From the NCBI GenBank assembly GCA_937925645.1, contig CALAMB010000280.1:1-8151 (forward strand): a stretch of 8,151 nt of DNA. The letters are read 5' to 3'. The notes beneath the pieces are model-generated. The model saw nothing but the letters and a program-made list of their open reading frames with translations. It had not been told where the DNA came from and did not search any database. Positions within the stretch are counted from its first letter, which is position 1. Each line of letters starts with the position of its first letter. The position numbers and the translations under genes are program-made. Source of the DNA: an uncultured Acidobacteriota bacterium. Lineage in GTDB: Bacteria > Acidobacteriota > JAAYUB01. Of this stretch, positions 1 through 6,232 are shown piece after piece.

Positions 1-566
1 GCCGGAAGGTCATGCTGATGATGGACTCGGTCACCCGCTTCGCCCGCGCCCAGCGCGAGGTGGGCCTGGCCTGCGGCGAGCCGCCGGCGCGCGCCGGCTA
101 CACTCCCTCGGTCTTCTCCGAGCTGCCCAAGCTGCTGGAGCGGGCCGGCAACTCCGACAAGGGGTCCATCACCGCGTTCTACACCATCCTCGTCGAGGGC
201 GACGACATGAACGAGCCGGTGGCCGACGAGGTGCGCTCCATCCTGGACGGGCACATCATCCTGTCCCGCGACCTGGCCTCGCGCGGCCACTACCCGGCGA
301 TCAACGTCTCGCTCAGCGTCAGCCGCGTGATGACCGCGGTGGTCCCGCCCGAGCACCGGCAGGCGGCCATCAAGCTGCGCGAGGTGCTGGCCACTTACGA
401 AAAGGAAAAGGACCTGATCATGATCGGCGCCTACCAGAAGGGCAGCGACGCGCGCGTGGATTTCGCCATCGACAAGATCGAAGCGGTCAACACCTTTCTG
501 AAGCAGCGCATTGATGAAAAGATGGGCTTCGAGGAGACGGTCACCAAACTGAAGGAACTCTTCTGA
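1..566 (+). CDS. sctN: Type III secretion ATPase SctN, C-terminal part (5' truncated by window)
   Basis: This is the C-terminal part of the hexameric ATPase that sits under the export gate, strips chaperones and unfolds substrates. The reading frame is open from the first base (first whole codon at position 3), so the ATG at 12 is an internal methionine and not the start. About 187 residues are present, against roughly 440 in the family. The first visible residues carry the Walker B strand ([10 protein letters not shown]), followed by the GEPP...GYTPSVF segment and [36 protein letters not shown] text split across 170-280. The C-terminal domain ends in [19 protein letters not shown] and FLKQ, typical of the family. 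[14 protein letters not shown] matches injectisome SctN better than flagellar FliI, which usually reads LTEGDDxxDPIAD. The stop lies 2 bases before sctO, so the two genes are co-transcribed and probably translationally coupled. Walker A lies outside the window. Confidence 0.97.
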   Translation, partial: RKVMLMMDSVTRFARAQREVGLACGEPPARAGYTPSVFSELPKLLERAGNSDKGSITAFYTILVEGDDMNEPVADEVRSILDGHIILSRDLASRGHYPAINVSLSVSRVMTAVVPPEHRQAAIKLREVLATYEKEKDLIMIGAYQKGSDARVDFAIDKIEAVNTFLKQRIDEKMGFEETVTKLKELF

Positions 567-568
567 TC

Positions 569-1072
569 ATGGCCCAGAAGCCGAAGTACCGCCTCCAGCC
601 CGTGCTGGACCAGAAGGAAAAGGCCAAGTCCGACGCCGAAAAAGCGCTGGCCCGGGCGCACCAGGCGCTGGCCGAGGAGGAGCGGAAGCAGCGGGAACTG
701 GAGGAGCAGAAGACGCGGCTGCTGGCCCGGATCGACGACACCCGCCAGAAGCGGGACCAGAAGGCGATGGAGGGCGAGCTGACCGTTCAGGAGTCCCAGC
801 AGTACAAGACGTACATCCAGGGGCTCCACGAACAACGCAAGGAGCTGGACGTCCGGATCTACAAACAGACCAAGGCGGTGGAACGCGCGGCGGAGGCGGT
901 GGCAAAAACCAAGGCCGAGCTCATCCGCTGCGCCAAGGAATTCGAGGCCATGAACAAGCACAAGGAAGGGTGGCTGCAGCAGCTCAAGATCGAGGAGCAG
1001 AAGAAGGAACAGAAACTGATGGAAGAGATCGGGATGATCCAGTTCATGAAACGGAGAGGTGACAACCAATGA
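569..1072 (+). CDS. sctO: Type III secretion stalk protein SctO (YscO/FliJ-like)
   Basis: The 167-residue product is almost entirely charged alpha-helix, rich in Glu, Lys, Gln, Arg and Ala. Two long heptad-containing helices (about residues 10-75 and 85-150) are consistent with the antiparallel coiled-coil hairpin of SctO/FliJ. This stalk projects through the SctN hexamer towards SctV and resembles the F-ATPase gamma subunit. The N-terminus KYRLQPVLDQKEK fits the family pattern of an aromatic residue plus a leucine-rich start (Y/F-x-L-x-x-V-L-x-x-K). The C-terminus EEIGMIQFMKRRG is also SctO-like. There is no signal peptide or membrane segment, as expected of a cytoplasmic protein. The start at 569 is 2 bases after the sctN stop, and the stop overlaps the sctP start as ATGA. 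Sequence similarity in this family is low, so position directly after sctN is a large part of the assignment. Confidence 0.88.
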   Translation: MAQKPKYRLQPVLDQKEKAKSDAEKALARAHQALAEEERKQRELEEQKTRLLARIDDTRQKRDQKAMEGELTVQESQQYKTYIQGLHEQRKELDVRIYKQTKAVERAAEAVAKTKAELIRCAKEFEAMNKHKEGWLQQLKIEEQKKEQKLMEEIGMIQFMKRRGDNQ

Positions 1073-1728
1073 CCACCGACAAGATCTCTTCCACCTCGGG
1101 CGGCGCGCCGGTCGATCCGTCAACCGCCGCGGACGCCGCGCCCGTCTCGGAACGCAAGGATTCGCCGTCCGCCTTCGACAAGGTCATGGACAAGCAGGAT
1201 CGCGAGCGGGACGACCGGGACGACGTCCGCAAGGGCGCCGTCCGGACGCGCCCCAAGGACGCGGCGGCCGACAAGGACGCCCCGCTGCGCGAGTTTCCCG
1301 TGTACCACCACCTGCGCGCCCGGACCATCGAGCCGCCGGCCGGCGGCGATCTCCGCGCGGAATCGGCGCTGCCGCGGAAGGTCATCGACGAGGTGGTCCA
1401 GGCCGTGCGGGTGGGCGTCAACCGGGCCGGCGACAAGGAACTCCAGTTCGACCTGAAATCCACCGTCCTGGACGGCATGACCATCCGGGTGAGCATTCAT
1501 GACAACAAGGTCGTGACCATCCTGGAAGCCGCGAGCCGGGACGTGCGTGACAAGCTGGAGGCCCACGTGGGCGAACTCATGCACACCCTGACCCAGAAGG
1601 GCCTGCAGGTGGCCACCGTGGAAGTGCAGTACAAGGAACCGCCCAAGCAACAGGGCCAGCAACAGTCCCACCAGCAGCAGCAACAGCAGCCGGAAGAGGA
1701 CGAGACCGAAGACTGGACGGATATTTAA
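1069..1728 (+). CDS. sctP: Needle-length/substrate-switch protein SctP-like (FliK/YscP C-terminal domain)
   Basis: The 219-residue protein lies in the sctP slot between sctO and sctQ. Residues 1-75 are low-complexity, polar and probably disordered, rich in Asp, Arg, Ala and Ser, as in secreted ruler proteins. Residues 103-188 form a compact predicted alpha/beta domain. It has an amphipathic helix (VIDEVVQAVRVGVN), two strands (KELQFDLK and MTIRVSIHDNKVVTILEA), a helix (VRDKLEAHVGELMHTLTQKG) and a last strand (LQVATVEVQY). This is the pattern of the Flg_hook/T3S4 switch domain that contacts SctU and stops needle export. Residues 194-207 are a glutamine-rich tract, followed by an acidic tail ending in DWTDI. 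The protein is short for a ruler, so either the needle is short or the ruler function is reduced. The family assignment rests on fold pattern and position, not a unique motif. Confidence 0.75.
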   Translation: MTTDKISSTSGGAPVDPSTAADAAPVSERKDSPSAFDKVMDKQDRERDDRDDVRKGAVRTRPKDAAADKDAPLREFPVYHHLRARTIEPPAGGDLRAESALPRKVIDEVVQAVRVGVNRAGDKELQFDLKSTVLDGMTIRVSIHDNKVVTILEAASRDVRDKLEAHVGELMHTLTQKGLQVATVEVQYKEPPKQQGQQQSHQQQQQQPEEDETEDWTDI

Positions 1729-1745
1729 AAAACCAGGCGGCACCT

Positions 1746-3320
1746 ATGACCAGCCGACTTCAATTGATCTCCGCTTCGGGTACACGTGCGACGCCCTACC
1801 GGTTTCAGGACCTCCCGGTCGCGCCGGGAGCCGGGTCGGGCAATATCCAGCAGCTGGTCGGGCTGTGGTGGCCGCTGCTGTCGGGCAAGCGCCTGGAGCA
1901 CACCGTCGTCGAACTGTTTCGGCGCTACTGCAAGGTGAAGGAGAGCCAGTCGCCGCTGCTGGTGGTCAAGAAGGGCGGCCCGGGGCCGAAAGAGATCCCG
2001 GTGGAAGGCGCCGTGTTCACCATCGGCCGAAAAAAGGACAACCATCTGGTCCTCGGTGAAACCGGCGTCTCCGGCGTGCACGCCCAGATCCACAAGCGCG
2101 GCGACCGCTGGGAGATCGTGGATCCGGGCAGCGTCAACGGCACCATCGTCAACACCCAGCGTCTGGTCAAGGACACGGCCGCCACGCTGCAGAGCGGTGA
2201 CGTTATCGCCATCATGGGCACCGAGATGGTGTTCAAGCTCCAGGATCCCGAACTGCGGCCGCCGCAGGTGGCGTTCGCCTTCCGCGGGTTTGAGACCACG
2301 CTCAACCTGCCGCCGGAGACGATCACCCTGACCAACGCCCGGATCGGCTTGCACGGGTGCGCCCAATTTGCGGATCTGCTGCTGCCCACCCGTCAGGTGC
2401 GCCTGTGGCTGGAATCCCTCGTCGGGCTGAGATACAGCGAGGAGAGCGTGCAGGAGGCGCTCAGCGACGTCGAGAAAGGGTTGGCCGAGTTTCTCCTGCT
2501 CAAGCTGCTGCAACTGGTGCACCGCCACACCGTGTCCGGAAGCCGCGAGGCGTTTTACCTGGCCGCCCTCGATTCCCCGCTGCAGTCCCTGACGCCCTCG
2601 GCCGAGGCCGTGGTCGCCCATTTCACCATCCGGTTTGAGGACACCGAGGGAGACATCTGGCTGCGGATCCCGGATGGCGTGATCCGGTTCTGGTCGGAGC
2701 ACGGCCGGGAGGCCGGGCCGGGGCCGGTCGAACCGGACGCCGCCTACTGGCTGGACCGCCTCGACGGCTGGGAGTGGCTGTCCGTACCGCTGGCCGTGCT
2801 GGCGGGCGGCGTCAGCCTGTCGCTCAACGAGATGATGTCACTGGAACCGGGCGACATCATCCTGATGCCCGAAGGCGCGCCGGCCGGCGACCCCGAGGCG
2901 GGCCTGACCGGCCCGGTCCGGCTGGAGTTGCGCACCGGCACGACCCTCACCGGCGCCGGCGTCCTCCGGTTCGCCGACGGCCGCTATGCGCTCGAATTTC
3001 AGCATTTCACACGCCGACATGCGGAGGCCATAATGTCCGACAACCCGCCCGCCAACCCGCCCGAGACCCCGCCGGTCAAGCCGACGGAGACTCCCGGCGA
3101 GCTGCTGACCGACCTGTCGCTGAGCCTCGAAGTGGAGCTGGACCGCGTCACGATGAAACTGGCGGACCTGGTCCAGCTCGTGCCCGGGCAGATCATCCAG
3201 CTGCAGCGCGCGCCCGCCGATCCCGTGGACCTGTGCGTGAACAACCAGCTCGTCGGACGCGGCCAACTGGTCAAGATCAACGACGCCCTCGGGGTGAAAA
3301 TCCTGTCGCTGAAAAAATAA
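1746..3320 (+). CDS. sctQ: C-ring/sorting platform protein SctQ with an N-terminal FHA domain
   Basis: The 524-residue protein is far longer than typical SctQ (about 300-350). Residues 1-70 are an unrecognised leader. Residues 71-166 are a clear FHA domain with GR at 94-95, SGVH at 109-112 and NG at 131-132. Residues about 174-345 look like the usual SctQ N-terminal region, including the helical stretch SDVEKGLAEFLLLKLLQLVH. Residues about 345-420 form a first SpoA-like domain (LSVPLAVLAGGVSLSLNEM...LEPGDIILM). After a proline-rich linker (434-450), residues 451-523 form the second SpoA domain (LSLEVELDRVTMKLADLVQL-type text, ending ALGVKILSL). SctQ builds the cytoplasmic pods that dock SctK/SctL-SctN and bind chaperone-substrate complexes. 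AGGCGG shortly before the ATG is a plausible ribosome binding site. A second, internal start is described separately. SctQ identity is strong; what the FHA domain binds is unknown. Confidence 0.92.
   Translation: MTSRLQLISASGTRATPYRFQDLPVAPGAGSGNIQQLVGLWWPLLSGKRLEHTVVELFRRYCKVKESQSPLLVVKKGGPGPKEIPVEGAVFTIGRKKDNHLVLGETGVSGVHAQIHKRGDRWEIVDPGSVNGTIVNTQRLVKDTAATLQSGDVIAIMGTEMVFKLQDPELRPPQVAFAFRGFETTLNLPPETITLTNARIGLHGCAQFADLLLPTRQVRLWLESLVGLRYSEESVQEALSDVEKGLAEFLLLKLLQLVHRHTVSGSREAFYLAALDSPLQSLTPSAEAVVAHFTIRFEDTEGDIWLRIPDGVIRFWSEHGREAGPGPVEPDAAYWLDRLDGWEWLSVPLAVLAGGVSLSLNEMMSLEPGDIILMPEGAPAGDPEAGLTGPVRLELRTGTTLTGAGVLRFADGRYALEFQHFTRRHAEAIMSDNPPANPPETPPVKPTETPGELLTDLSLSLEVELDRVTMKLADLVQLVPGQIIQLQRAPADPVDLCVNNQLVGRGQLVKINDALGVKILSLKK
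1956..2243 (+). other. FHA domain coding segment within sctQ
   Basis: The encoded residues 71-166 of SctQ follow the forkhead-associated pattern strand by strand: LLVV, a central VFTIGRKKDNHLVL strand-loop, SGVHAQIHKRGDRWEIVD, GSVNGTIVN, then LQSGDVIAIMGTEMVFKL. The residues that in FHA families contact phosphothreonine peptides are present: R95 (in GR), S109 and H112 (SxxH) and N131 (NG). In injectisomes an FHA fold is normally found in the cytoplasmic part of SctD, usually without these residues. Finding it on SctQ, apparently binding-competent, is unusual. The boundaries are by eye. Confidence 0.93.
3023..3035 (+). promoter_or_regulatory. Internal Shine-Dalgarno and start codon within sctQ
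   Basis: GGAGG, a 5-base spacer (CCATA) and ATG lie inside the sctQ reading frame, giving a consensus-quality translation start for the C-terminal SpoA domain product. Confidence 0.65.
3033..3320 (+). CDS. Probable internally initiated short SctQ product (SctQ-C, 95 aa)
   Basis: An in-frame ATG at 3033 (M430 of SctQ) is preceded by GGAGG at 3023-3027 with 5 bases between, which is better than the site of full-length sctQ. The product would be a proline-rich leader (SDNPPANPPETPPVKP) plus the complete second SpoA domain. This corresponds to the short C-terminal products made by internal initiation from yscQ, ssaQ and spa33, which bind full-length SctQ in the sorting platform. The codon just before the ATG is ATA, a codon I did not see used in frame elsewhere in the window. 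That suggests base composition here is constrained by the ribosome binding site and initiator context. Location between the two SpoA domains is exactly where the known internal starts lie. Expression is inferred. Confidence 0.7.
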   Translation: MSDNPPANPPETPPVKPTETPGELLTDLSLSLEVELDRVTMKLADLVQLVPGQIIQLQRAPADPVDLCVNNQLVGRGQLVKINDALGVKILSLKK

Positions 3321-3326
3321 CCGCCT

Positions 3327-3839
3327 ATGAAGTTCGAGCCATACAAACGCTATCTGCCGATTCTCGTCCTGGTCGCGATGGTCGCGGCCGGTCTCTGGCT
3401 GATGCCCGGTGATTCCAAACCCCAGTCGCAACGGCCGGCCGGCCCCGCCGATCCCGAGTTGCCCGACACCACCCCGGTGGAATACGGCTGGATGCTGCTC
3501 AAGCTGCTGCTGATCCTGGCCGGCATCTGCGGCCTGGCCTGGCTCAGCCTGCGGTGGATCCTGCCGCGACTCTACGGCCCTCAAGGCGGAGACGCCCGCC
3601 ACATCAGGATTCTGGAGAACTACCGGCTGGACAATCACCGCAGCCTGTTCCTGGTCAACGTAGCCGGCGAGATCCTGCTTCTGGCCGCCTCCGAGCGAGG
3701 AATCCATTTCCTGACCCGCGTGGAAAAAGACCTGGACGCGCTCGCCGCGCCCGTACCGGCTCCGCCGGACGCGCCGGCACCGGCCGGCCCCGAGCGCAAG
3801 CCATCCTTCATCGAGGTCCTGCTGAGGAAGAAACCATGA
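3327..3839 (+). CDS. FliO-like export-gate assembly protein
   Basis: The 170-residue protein has two hydrophobic segments (about 10-26, possibly an N-terminal signal anchor, and 55-75). After the second comes a small conserved cytoplasmic domain: RHIRILENYRLDNHRSLFLV, then NVAGEILLLAASERGIHFL (residues 91-129). This matches the FliO layout: a membrane helix, then an IRVL-type strand, a Leu/Arg turn, xLFLVxV, GxxLLLxxxxxGI. Flagellar FliO is a scaffold that helps FliP (the SctR homologue) oligomerise. It is usually described as flagellum-specific and missing from injectisomes. The tail (135-160) is Pro/Ala-rich. No clear Shine-Dalgarno precedes the ATG; the gene starts 6 bases after the sctQ stop, so translational coupling is likely. 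The stop overlaps the sctR start (ATGA), placing it directly before its expected partner. Assignment rests on domain pattern and position. Confidence 0.8.
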   Translation: MKFEPYKRYLPILVLVAMVAAGLWLMPGDSKPQSQRPAGPADPELPDTTPVEYGWMLLKLLLILAGICGLAWLSLRWILPRLYGPQGGDARHIRILENYRLDNHRSLFLVNVAGEILLLAASERGIHFLTRVEKDLDALAAPVPAPPDAPAPAGPERKPSFIEVLLRKKP

Positions 3840-4603
3840 GCAACCGCTCCACCCGACCCCGCATTTCCCGTCCGGCCCTGGCCCTGCTGCTGGGACTGCT
3901 GGCGGGCGCCCCCGTCTACGCCCAGGGCGGCGGCAGCGCCGAACTGAGCAATCCGCTGGTGATGATCATCGTGTTCGGCGCCTTGTCGCTGGCCCCGTTC
4001 GTGCTGATCCTCATCACCTCGTTCACCAAGATCGTGGTGGTGCTGGGTCTGCTCAAAAACGCGCTGGGCACCCAGCAGGTGCCGCCGTCCCAGGTGATCA
4101 CCGGCCTCGCCTTCCTGCTGACCATCTTCATCATGACCCCGGTGGGGCGCGACGTCTTCAACAACATCCAGGGACTGGAGGGCGGCCGGGACATGTTCTC
4201 CCAATCCACGGTGACGTACGTTTTCAAGGCGGCGGATCTCGGCAAGGAGCCGGTCCGCGCGTTTCTGCTGCGGCACTCCGGCCCCAAGGACCGCGCCCTG
4301 TTCGTGGAACTGGCCCAGCGGCTGGCCAAGGACCCGGAGAAAGCCCGCGAGGTGGGCCCCCGGGATTTCCAGGTGGTCATCCCGGCGTTCGTGATCAGCG
4401 AGCTGAAGGAGGCCTTCCTCATCGGTTTCATCATTTTCATCCCGTTCGTGGTGATCGACATGATCGTCGCCAACATTCTCACCGCCATGGGCATGATGAT
4501 GCTGTCGCCCACCACCATCTCGCTCCCCTTCAAGTTGCTGCTGTTCGTGCTGGTGGATGGCTGGTATCTCATCGTCCGCGGCCTGGTGCTGAGCTATCTC
4601 TGA
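3836..4603 (+). CDS. sctR: Type III secretion export gate protein SctR (FliP family)
   Basis: The 255-residue membrane protein forms, as a pentamer with SctS and SctT, the core of the export gate. Motifs include TSFTKIVVVLGLLKNALGTQ (61-80), GLAFLLTIFIMTPV (90-103), GPKDRALFVELAQ (149-161), ISELKEAF and the C-terminal MMMLSPTTISLPFKLLLFVL. The Lys in TSFTK, the PKDRALFVELA segment and the VDGWxLIVRGL end favour SctR over FliP. The start at 3836 overlaps the preceding stop as ATGA and has AGGAAG about 6 bases upstream; the frame is open further upstream but that is shadow sequence. Residues 1-29 look like a cleavable signal peptide: basic RSTRPRISR, a Leu/Ala core and GAPVYA before QGGG. Signal peptides are typical of FliP but not of most short (about 217 aa) SctR proteins. 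About four membrane helices follow. Confidence 0.97.
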   Translation: MSNRSTRPRISRPALALLLGLLAGAPVYAQGGGSAELSNPLVMIIVFGALSLAPFVLILITSFTKIVVVLGLLKNALGTQQVPPSQVITGLAFLLTIFIMTPVGRDVFNNIQGLEGGRDMFSQSTVTYVFKAADLGKEPVRAFLLRHSGPKDRALFVELAQRLAKDPEKAREVGPRDFQVVIPAFVISELKEAFLIGFIIFIPFVVIDMIVANILTAMGMMMLSPTTISLPFKLLLFVLVDGWYLIVRGLVLSYL

Positions 4604-4613
4604 CGGAGGCCAC

Positions 4614-4883
4614 ATGGTCGAGCAACTGGTTCTGAAAGTGTTTCGCGAGGGCCTGCTGATGGTCATTATCCTGTCGGCCGGTCCCATCGTGCTCAGCATG
4701 GTGGTGGGCCTGGCGATCAGCCTGTTCCAGGCGGTGACCCAGATCCACGAGCAGACGCTGACCTTCGTGCCCAAGATTCTGACCGTCTTCCTGAGTCTGG
4801 CCGTGCTGGGACCCTGGATGATCAGCCAGATGGTGAAGTTCACCGCCGCCTGTTTCGCCTTGATCGCCAACCTGCCGAAGTGA
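4614..4883 (+). CDS. sctS: Type III secretion export gate protein SctS (FliQ family)
   Basis: The 89-residue protein has two hydrophobic helices (about 13-38 and 52-78) joined by the family signature QAVTQIHEQTLTFVPK (39-54). Length and motif are full family standard. SctS wraps around the SctR-SctT core of the export gate in the inner membrane; its loop forms part of the cytoplasmic constriction. GGAGG at 4605-4609 lies 4 bases before the ATG, 10 bases after the sctR stop. TLTFVPK is the injectisome form. Confidence 0.97.
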   Translation: MVEQLVLKVFREGLLMVIILSAGPIVLSMVVGLAISLFQAVTQIHEQTLTFVPKILTVFLSLAVLGPWMISQMVKFTAACFALIANLPK

Positions 4884-4890
4884 GGAGCGC

Positions 4891-5709
4891 ATGGGCGCCG
4901 AGACGCTGCTCCGGGAGATGGGGGTTCTCGACTCGTTCCAGTCGTTCGTGCTGGTGCTGGGTCTCATCATGGGCCGGATGCTGCCCATCCTGATCATGAA
5001 TCCCTTCCTGGGCGGCAAGACCATGCCCCAGAACGCGAAGGTGGGCTTCACCCTGCTGGTGGCCGCCCTGGTCTACAAGCCCATCACCGCCAGTCTGGTG
5101 CAGCCCATCCCCCAGGACGCCCTGCCGTACATGGCCCTCCTGCTGAAGGAAATCCTGTTCGGCGCCAGCATCGGCTACATCTCTTCGCTTGTCTTCTACG
5201 CCATCCAGTCCGGCGGGCGCATTCTGGACCTGTCCCGCGGCGCCTCCATGGCCAACATGCTCGCGCCTCAGACCGAGGGCCAGGTCTCCTATTTCGGCGA
5301 GCTGCAGTTCCAGATGTCCATCGTGCTGTTTTTCGTCCTGGGCGGCCATCATTTCTTCTTCCGGGCCATCTTTCAGAGCTTCCAGCTGGTGCCGCTGGAG
5401 ACGTTCCCCGACTTCATCACCCGGACGGTTCCCTCGGCCCAGCACCTCGCCTACGCCTCCGGCCAGGTGTTCCTGATCGGCCTGCTGATGGCGGCACCCA
5501 TCACCGTGGCCACCTTCCTCACCGACTGGGTGTTCGGCATCATCAACCGGGTGTCGCCGCAGATCAACGTCTTCTTCCTCACCATGCCCACCAAGATGAT
5601 GGTGGGCCTGGTGGTGGCGTTTTTCGTTTTGGGATTCGTGGCGGAACAGATGGGTTCCTTCTTCGTGGCCATGCTCCACGACGTGAACCGCTGGATCCGC
5701 ATGTTCTAA
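4891..5709 (+). CDS. sctT: Type III secretion export gate protein SctT (FliR family)
   Basis: The 272-residue polytopic membrane protein is of normal family length. It has multiple hydrophobic helices, the KEILFGASIGYISSL segment (86-100), SGGRILDLSRGASMANM (107-123), and the late motif INRVSPQINVFFL plus MPTKMMVGL (218-240). These match FliR/SctT. SctT completes the helical SctR5-SctS4-SctT1 export gate. The start is set by GAGGAG overlapping the sctS stop, 7 bases between genes. The end of this gene is followed by the largest gap in the operon core (61 bases), so it closes the conserved N-O-P-Q-R-S-T block. Confidence 0.96.
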   Translation: MGAETLLREMGVLDSFQSFVLVLGLIMGRMLPILIMNPFLGGKTMPQNAKVGFTLLVAALVYKPITASLVQPIPQDALPYMALLLKEILFGASIGYISSLVFYAIQSGGRILDLSRGASMANMLAPQTEGQVSYFGELQFQMSIVLFFVLGGHHFFFRAIFQSFQLVPLETFPDFITRTVPSAQHLAYASGQVFLIGLLMAAPITVATFLTDWVFGIINRVSPQINVFFLTMPTKMMVGLVVAFFVLGFVAEQMGSFFVAMLHDVNRWIRMF

Positions 5710-5770
5710 ACCGACCCGCGGGGGCCGCCGGGGGCGGCCGCCGCGACGACGCGCGAAACGAGGTGTCGCC
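5710..5770 (+). promoter_or_regulatory. GC-rich intergenic spacer with short hairpin
   Basis: This is one of only two sizeable gaps. A 7-bp perfect inverted repeat (GGCCGCC at 5723-5729 and GGCGGCC at 5733-5739, loop GGG) lies just after sctT. No T-run follows, so it is not a standard intrinsic terminator. It may stabilise or process the transcript between the export-gate block and the next genes. I see no convincing sigma-70 promoter. GAGGTG at 5759-5765 serves the next gene as ribosome binding site. Confidence 0.35.
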
Positions 5771-6220
5771 ATGACCAACATCGAACGACCCGATGCCGCC
5801 GGGATCGGCCCCGTGTACGATCTGGACCGCTCCGAGACCCTGGACCAGCTCGACGCCCTGGCCGGACCCGCCATGACCGCCACGGCGGAGCTGGAGGAGA
5901 TCCAGGCCTTCGAGAAACTGCTCGGCCTTCGCGAGACCGCGCCGCACGCGGCCGTCCTGTCGCCGCCGGCGGCGACCAACCATTCCCTGGCCACGCAGAG
6001 CGGGACCCAGGTGCGCGGCGCCCTGCGCAAGATGGCAGTCAACATGGAGTTCAACGTCCAGCAGTTGCGCTCCCTTCCCGCGATGCAGGGCGACCGTCCC
6101 GACGTGCAGTCGGTGAACAACCGCCTCGGCTACGTGGACCGGCTCGTCGGCCACCTGAACGAGGTGCTGGCCAACCAGGACAGCATCCTCGGACGCCTGG
6201 CCAGCGAGCAAAAAACCTGA
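5771..6220 (+). CDS. Candidate inner-rod/adapter protein, SctI-like
   Basis: The 149-residue protein has no signal peptide and no membrane segment. Residues 38-52 form a helix (TAELEEIQAFEKLLG) resembling the short IxxF(D/E)xxM-type helix of YscI/PrgJ inner-rod proteins. A loop rich in Pro, Ala and Thr follows (56-78). A long helical C-terminal part (about 80-147) ends VDRLVGHLNEVLANQDSILGRLASEQ, which recalls the C-terminal polymerisation helix of SctI/SctF proteins (heptad Leu/Val, ending near Gln). Length is somewhat above YscI (about 115). It has its own ribosome binding site and lies 12 bases before a TPR chaperone-like gene, a place where small secreted subunits are common. No motif is diagnostic. 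It could equally be a needle-associated, gatekeeper or chaperone-type protein. Confidence 0.42.
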   Translation: MTNIERPDAAGIGPVYDLDRSETLDQLDALAGPAMTATAELEEIQAFEKLLGLRETAPHAAVLSPPAATNHSLATQSGTQVRGALRKMAVNMEFNVQQLRSLPAMQGDRPDVQSVNNRLGYVDRLVGHLNEVLANQDSILGRLASEQKT

Positions 6221-6232
6221 GGAGCAGCGACG

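Noticed and set aside
12..14. ATG at 12 as the start of the ATPase gene
   Set aside because: The frame is open to the window edge and the residues before and after it form the Walker B strand in the middle of the protein; the real start lies upstream of the window.
1059..1502. Forward-strand frame (147 codons) overlapping sctO and sctP
   Set aside because: Arg/Gly-rich out-of-frame reading; sctP starts at 1069 with a translationally coupled ATGA and has a recognisable domain.
2774..3412. Forward-strand frame (212 codons) overlapping sctQ and the fliO-like gene
   Set aside because: Arg/Pro/Gly-rich out-of-frame reading of sctQ, which has clear domains in its own frame across the same bases.
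3635..4870. Long antisense open frame (411 codons) opposite fliO-like/sctR/sctS, with similar long antisense frames at 1725-2702, 2838-3707, 4840-6120, 5579-6889 and 6687-7829
   Set aside because: Products are His/Gln/Arg/Leu-rich shadow translations, typical of the reverse strand of GC-rich genes; they cover strongly recognised sense genes and span gene boundaries without family motifs.
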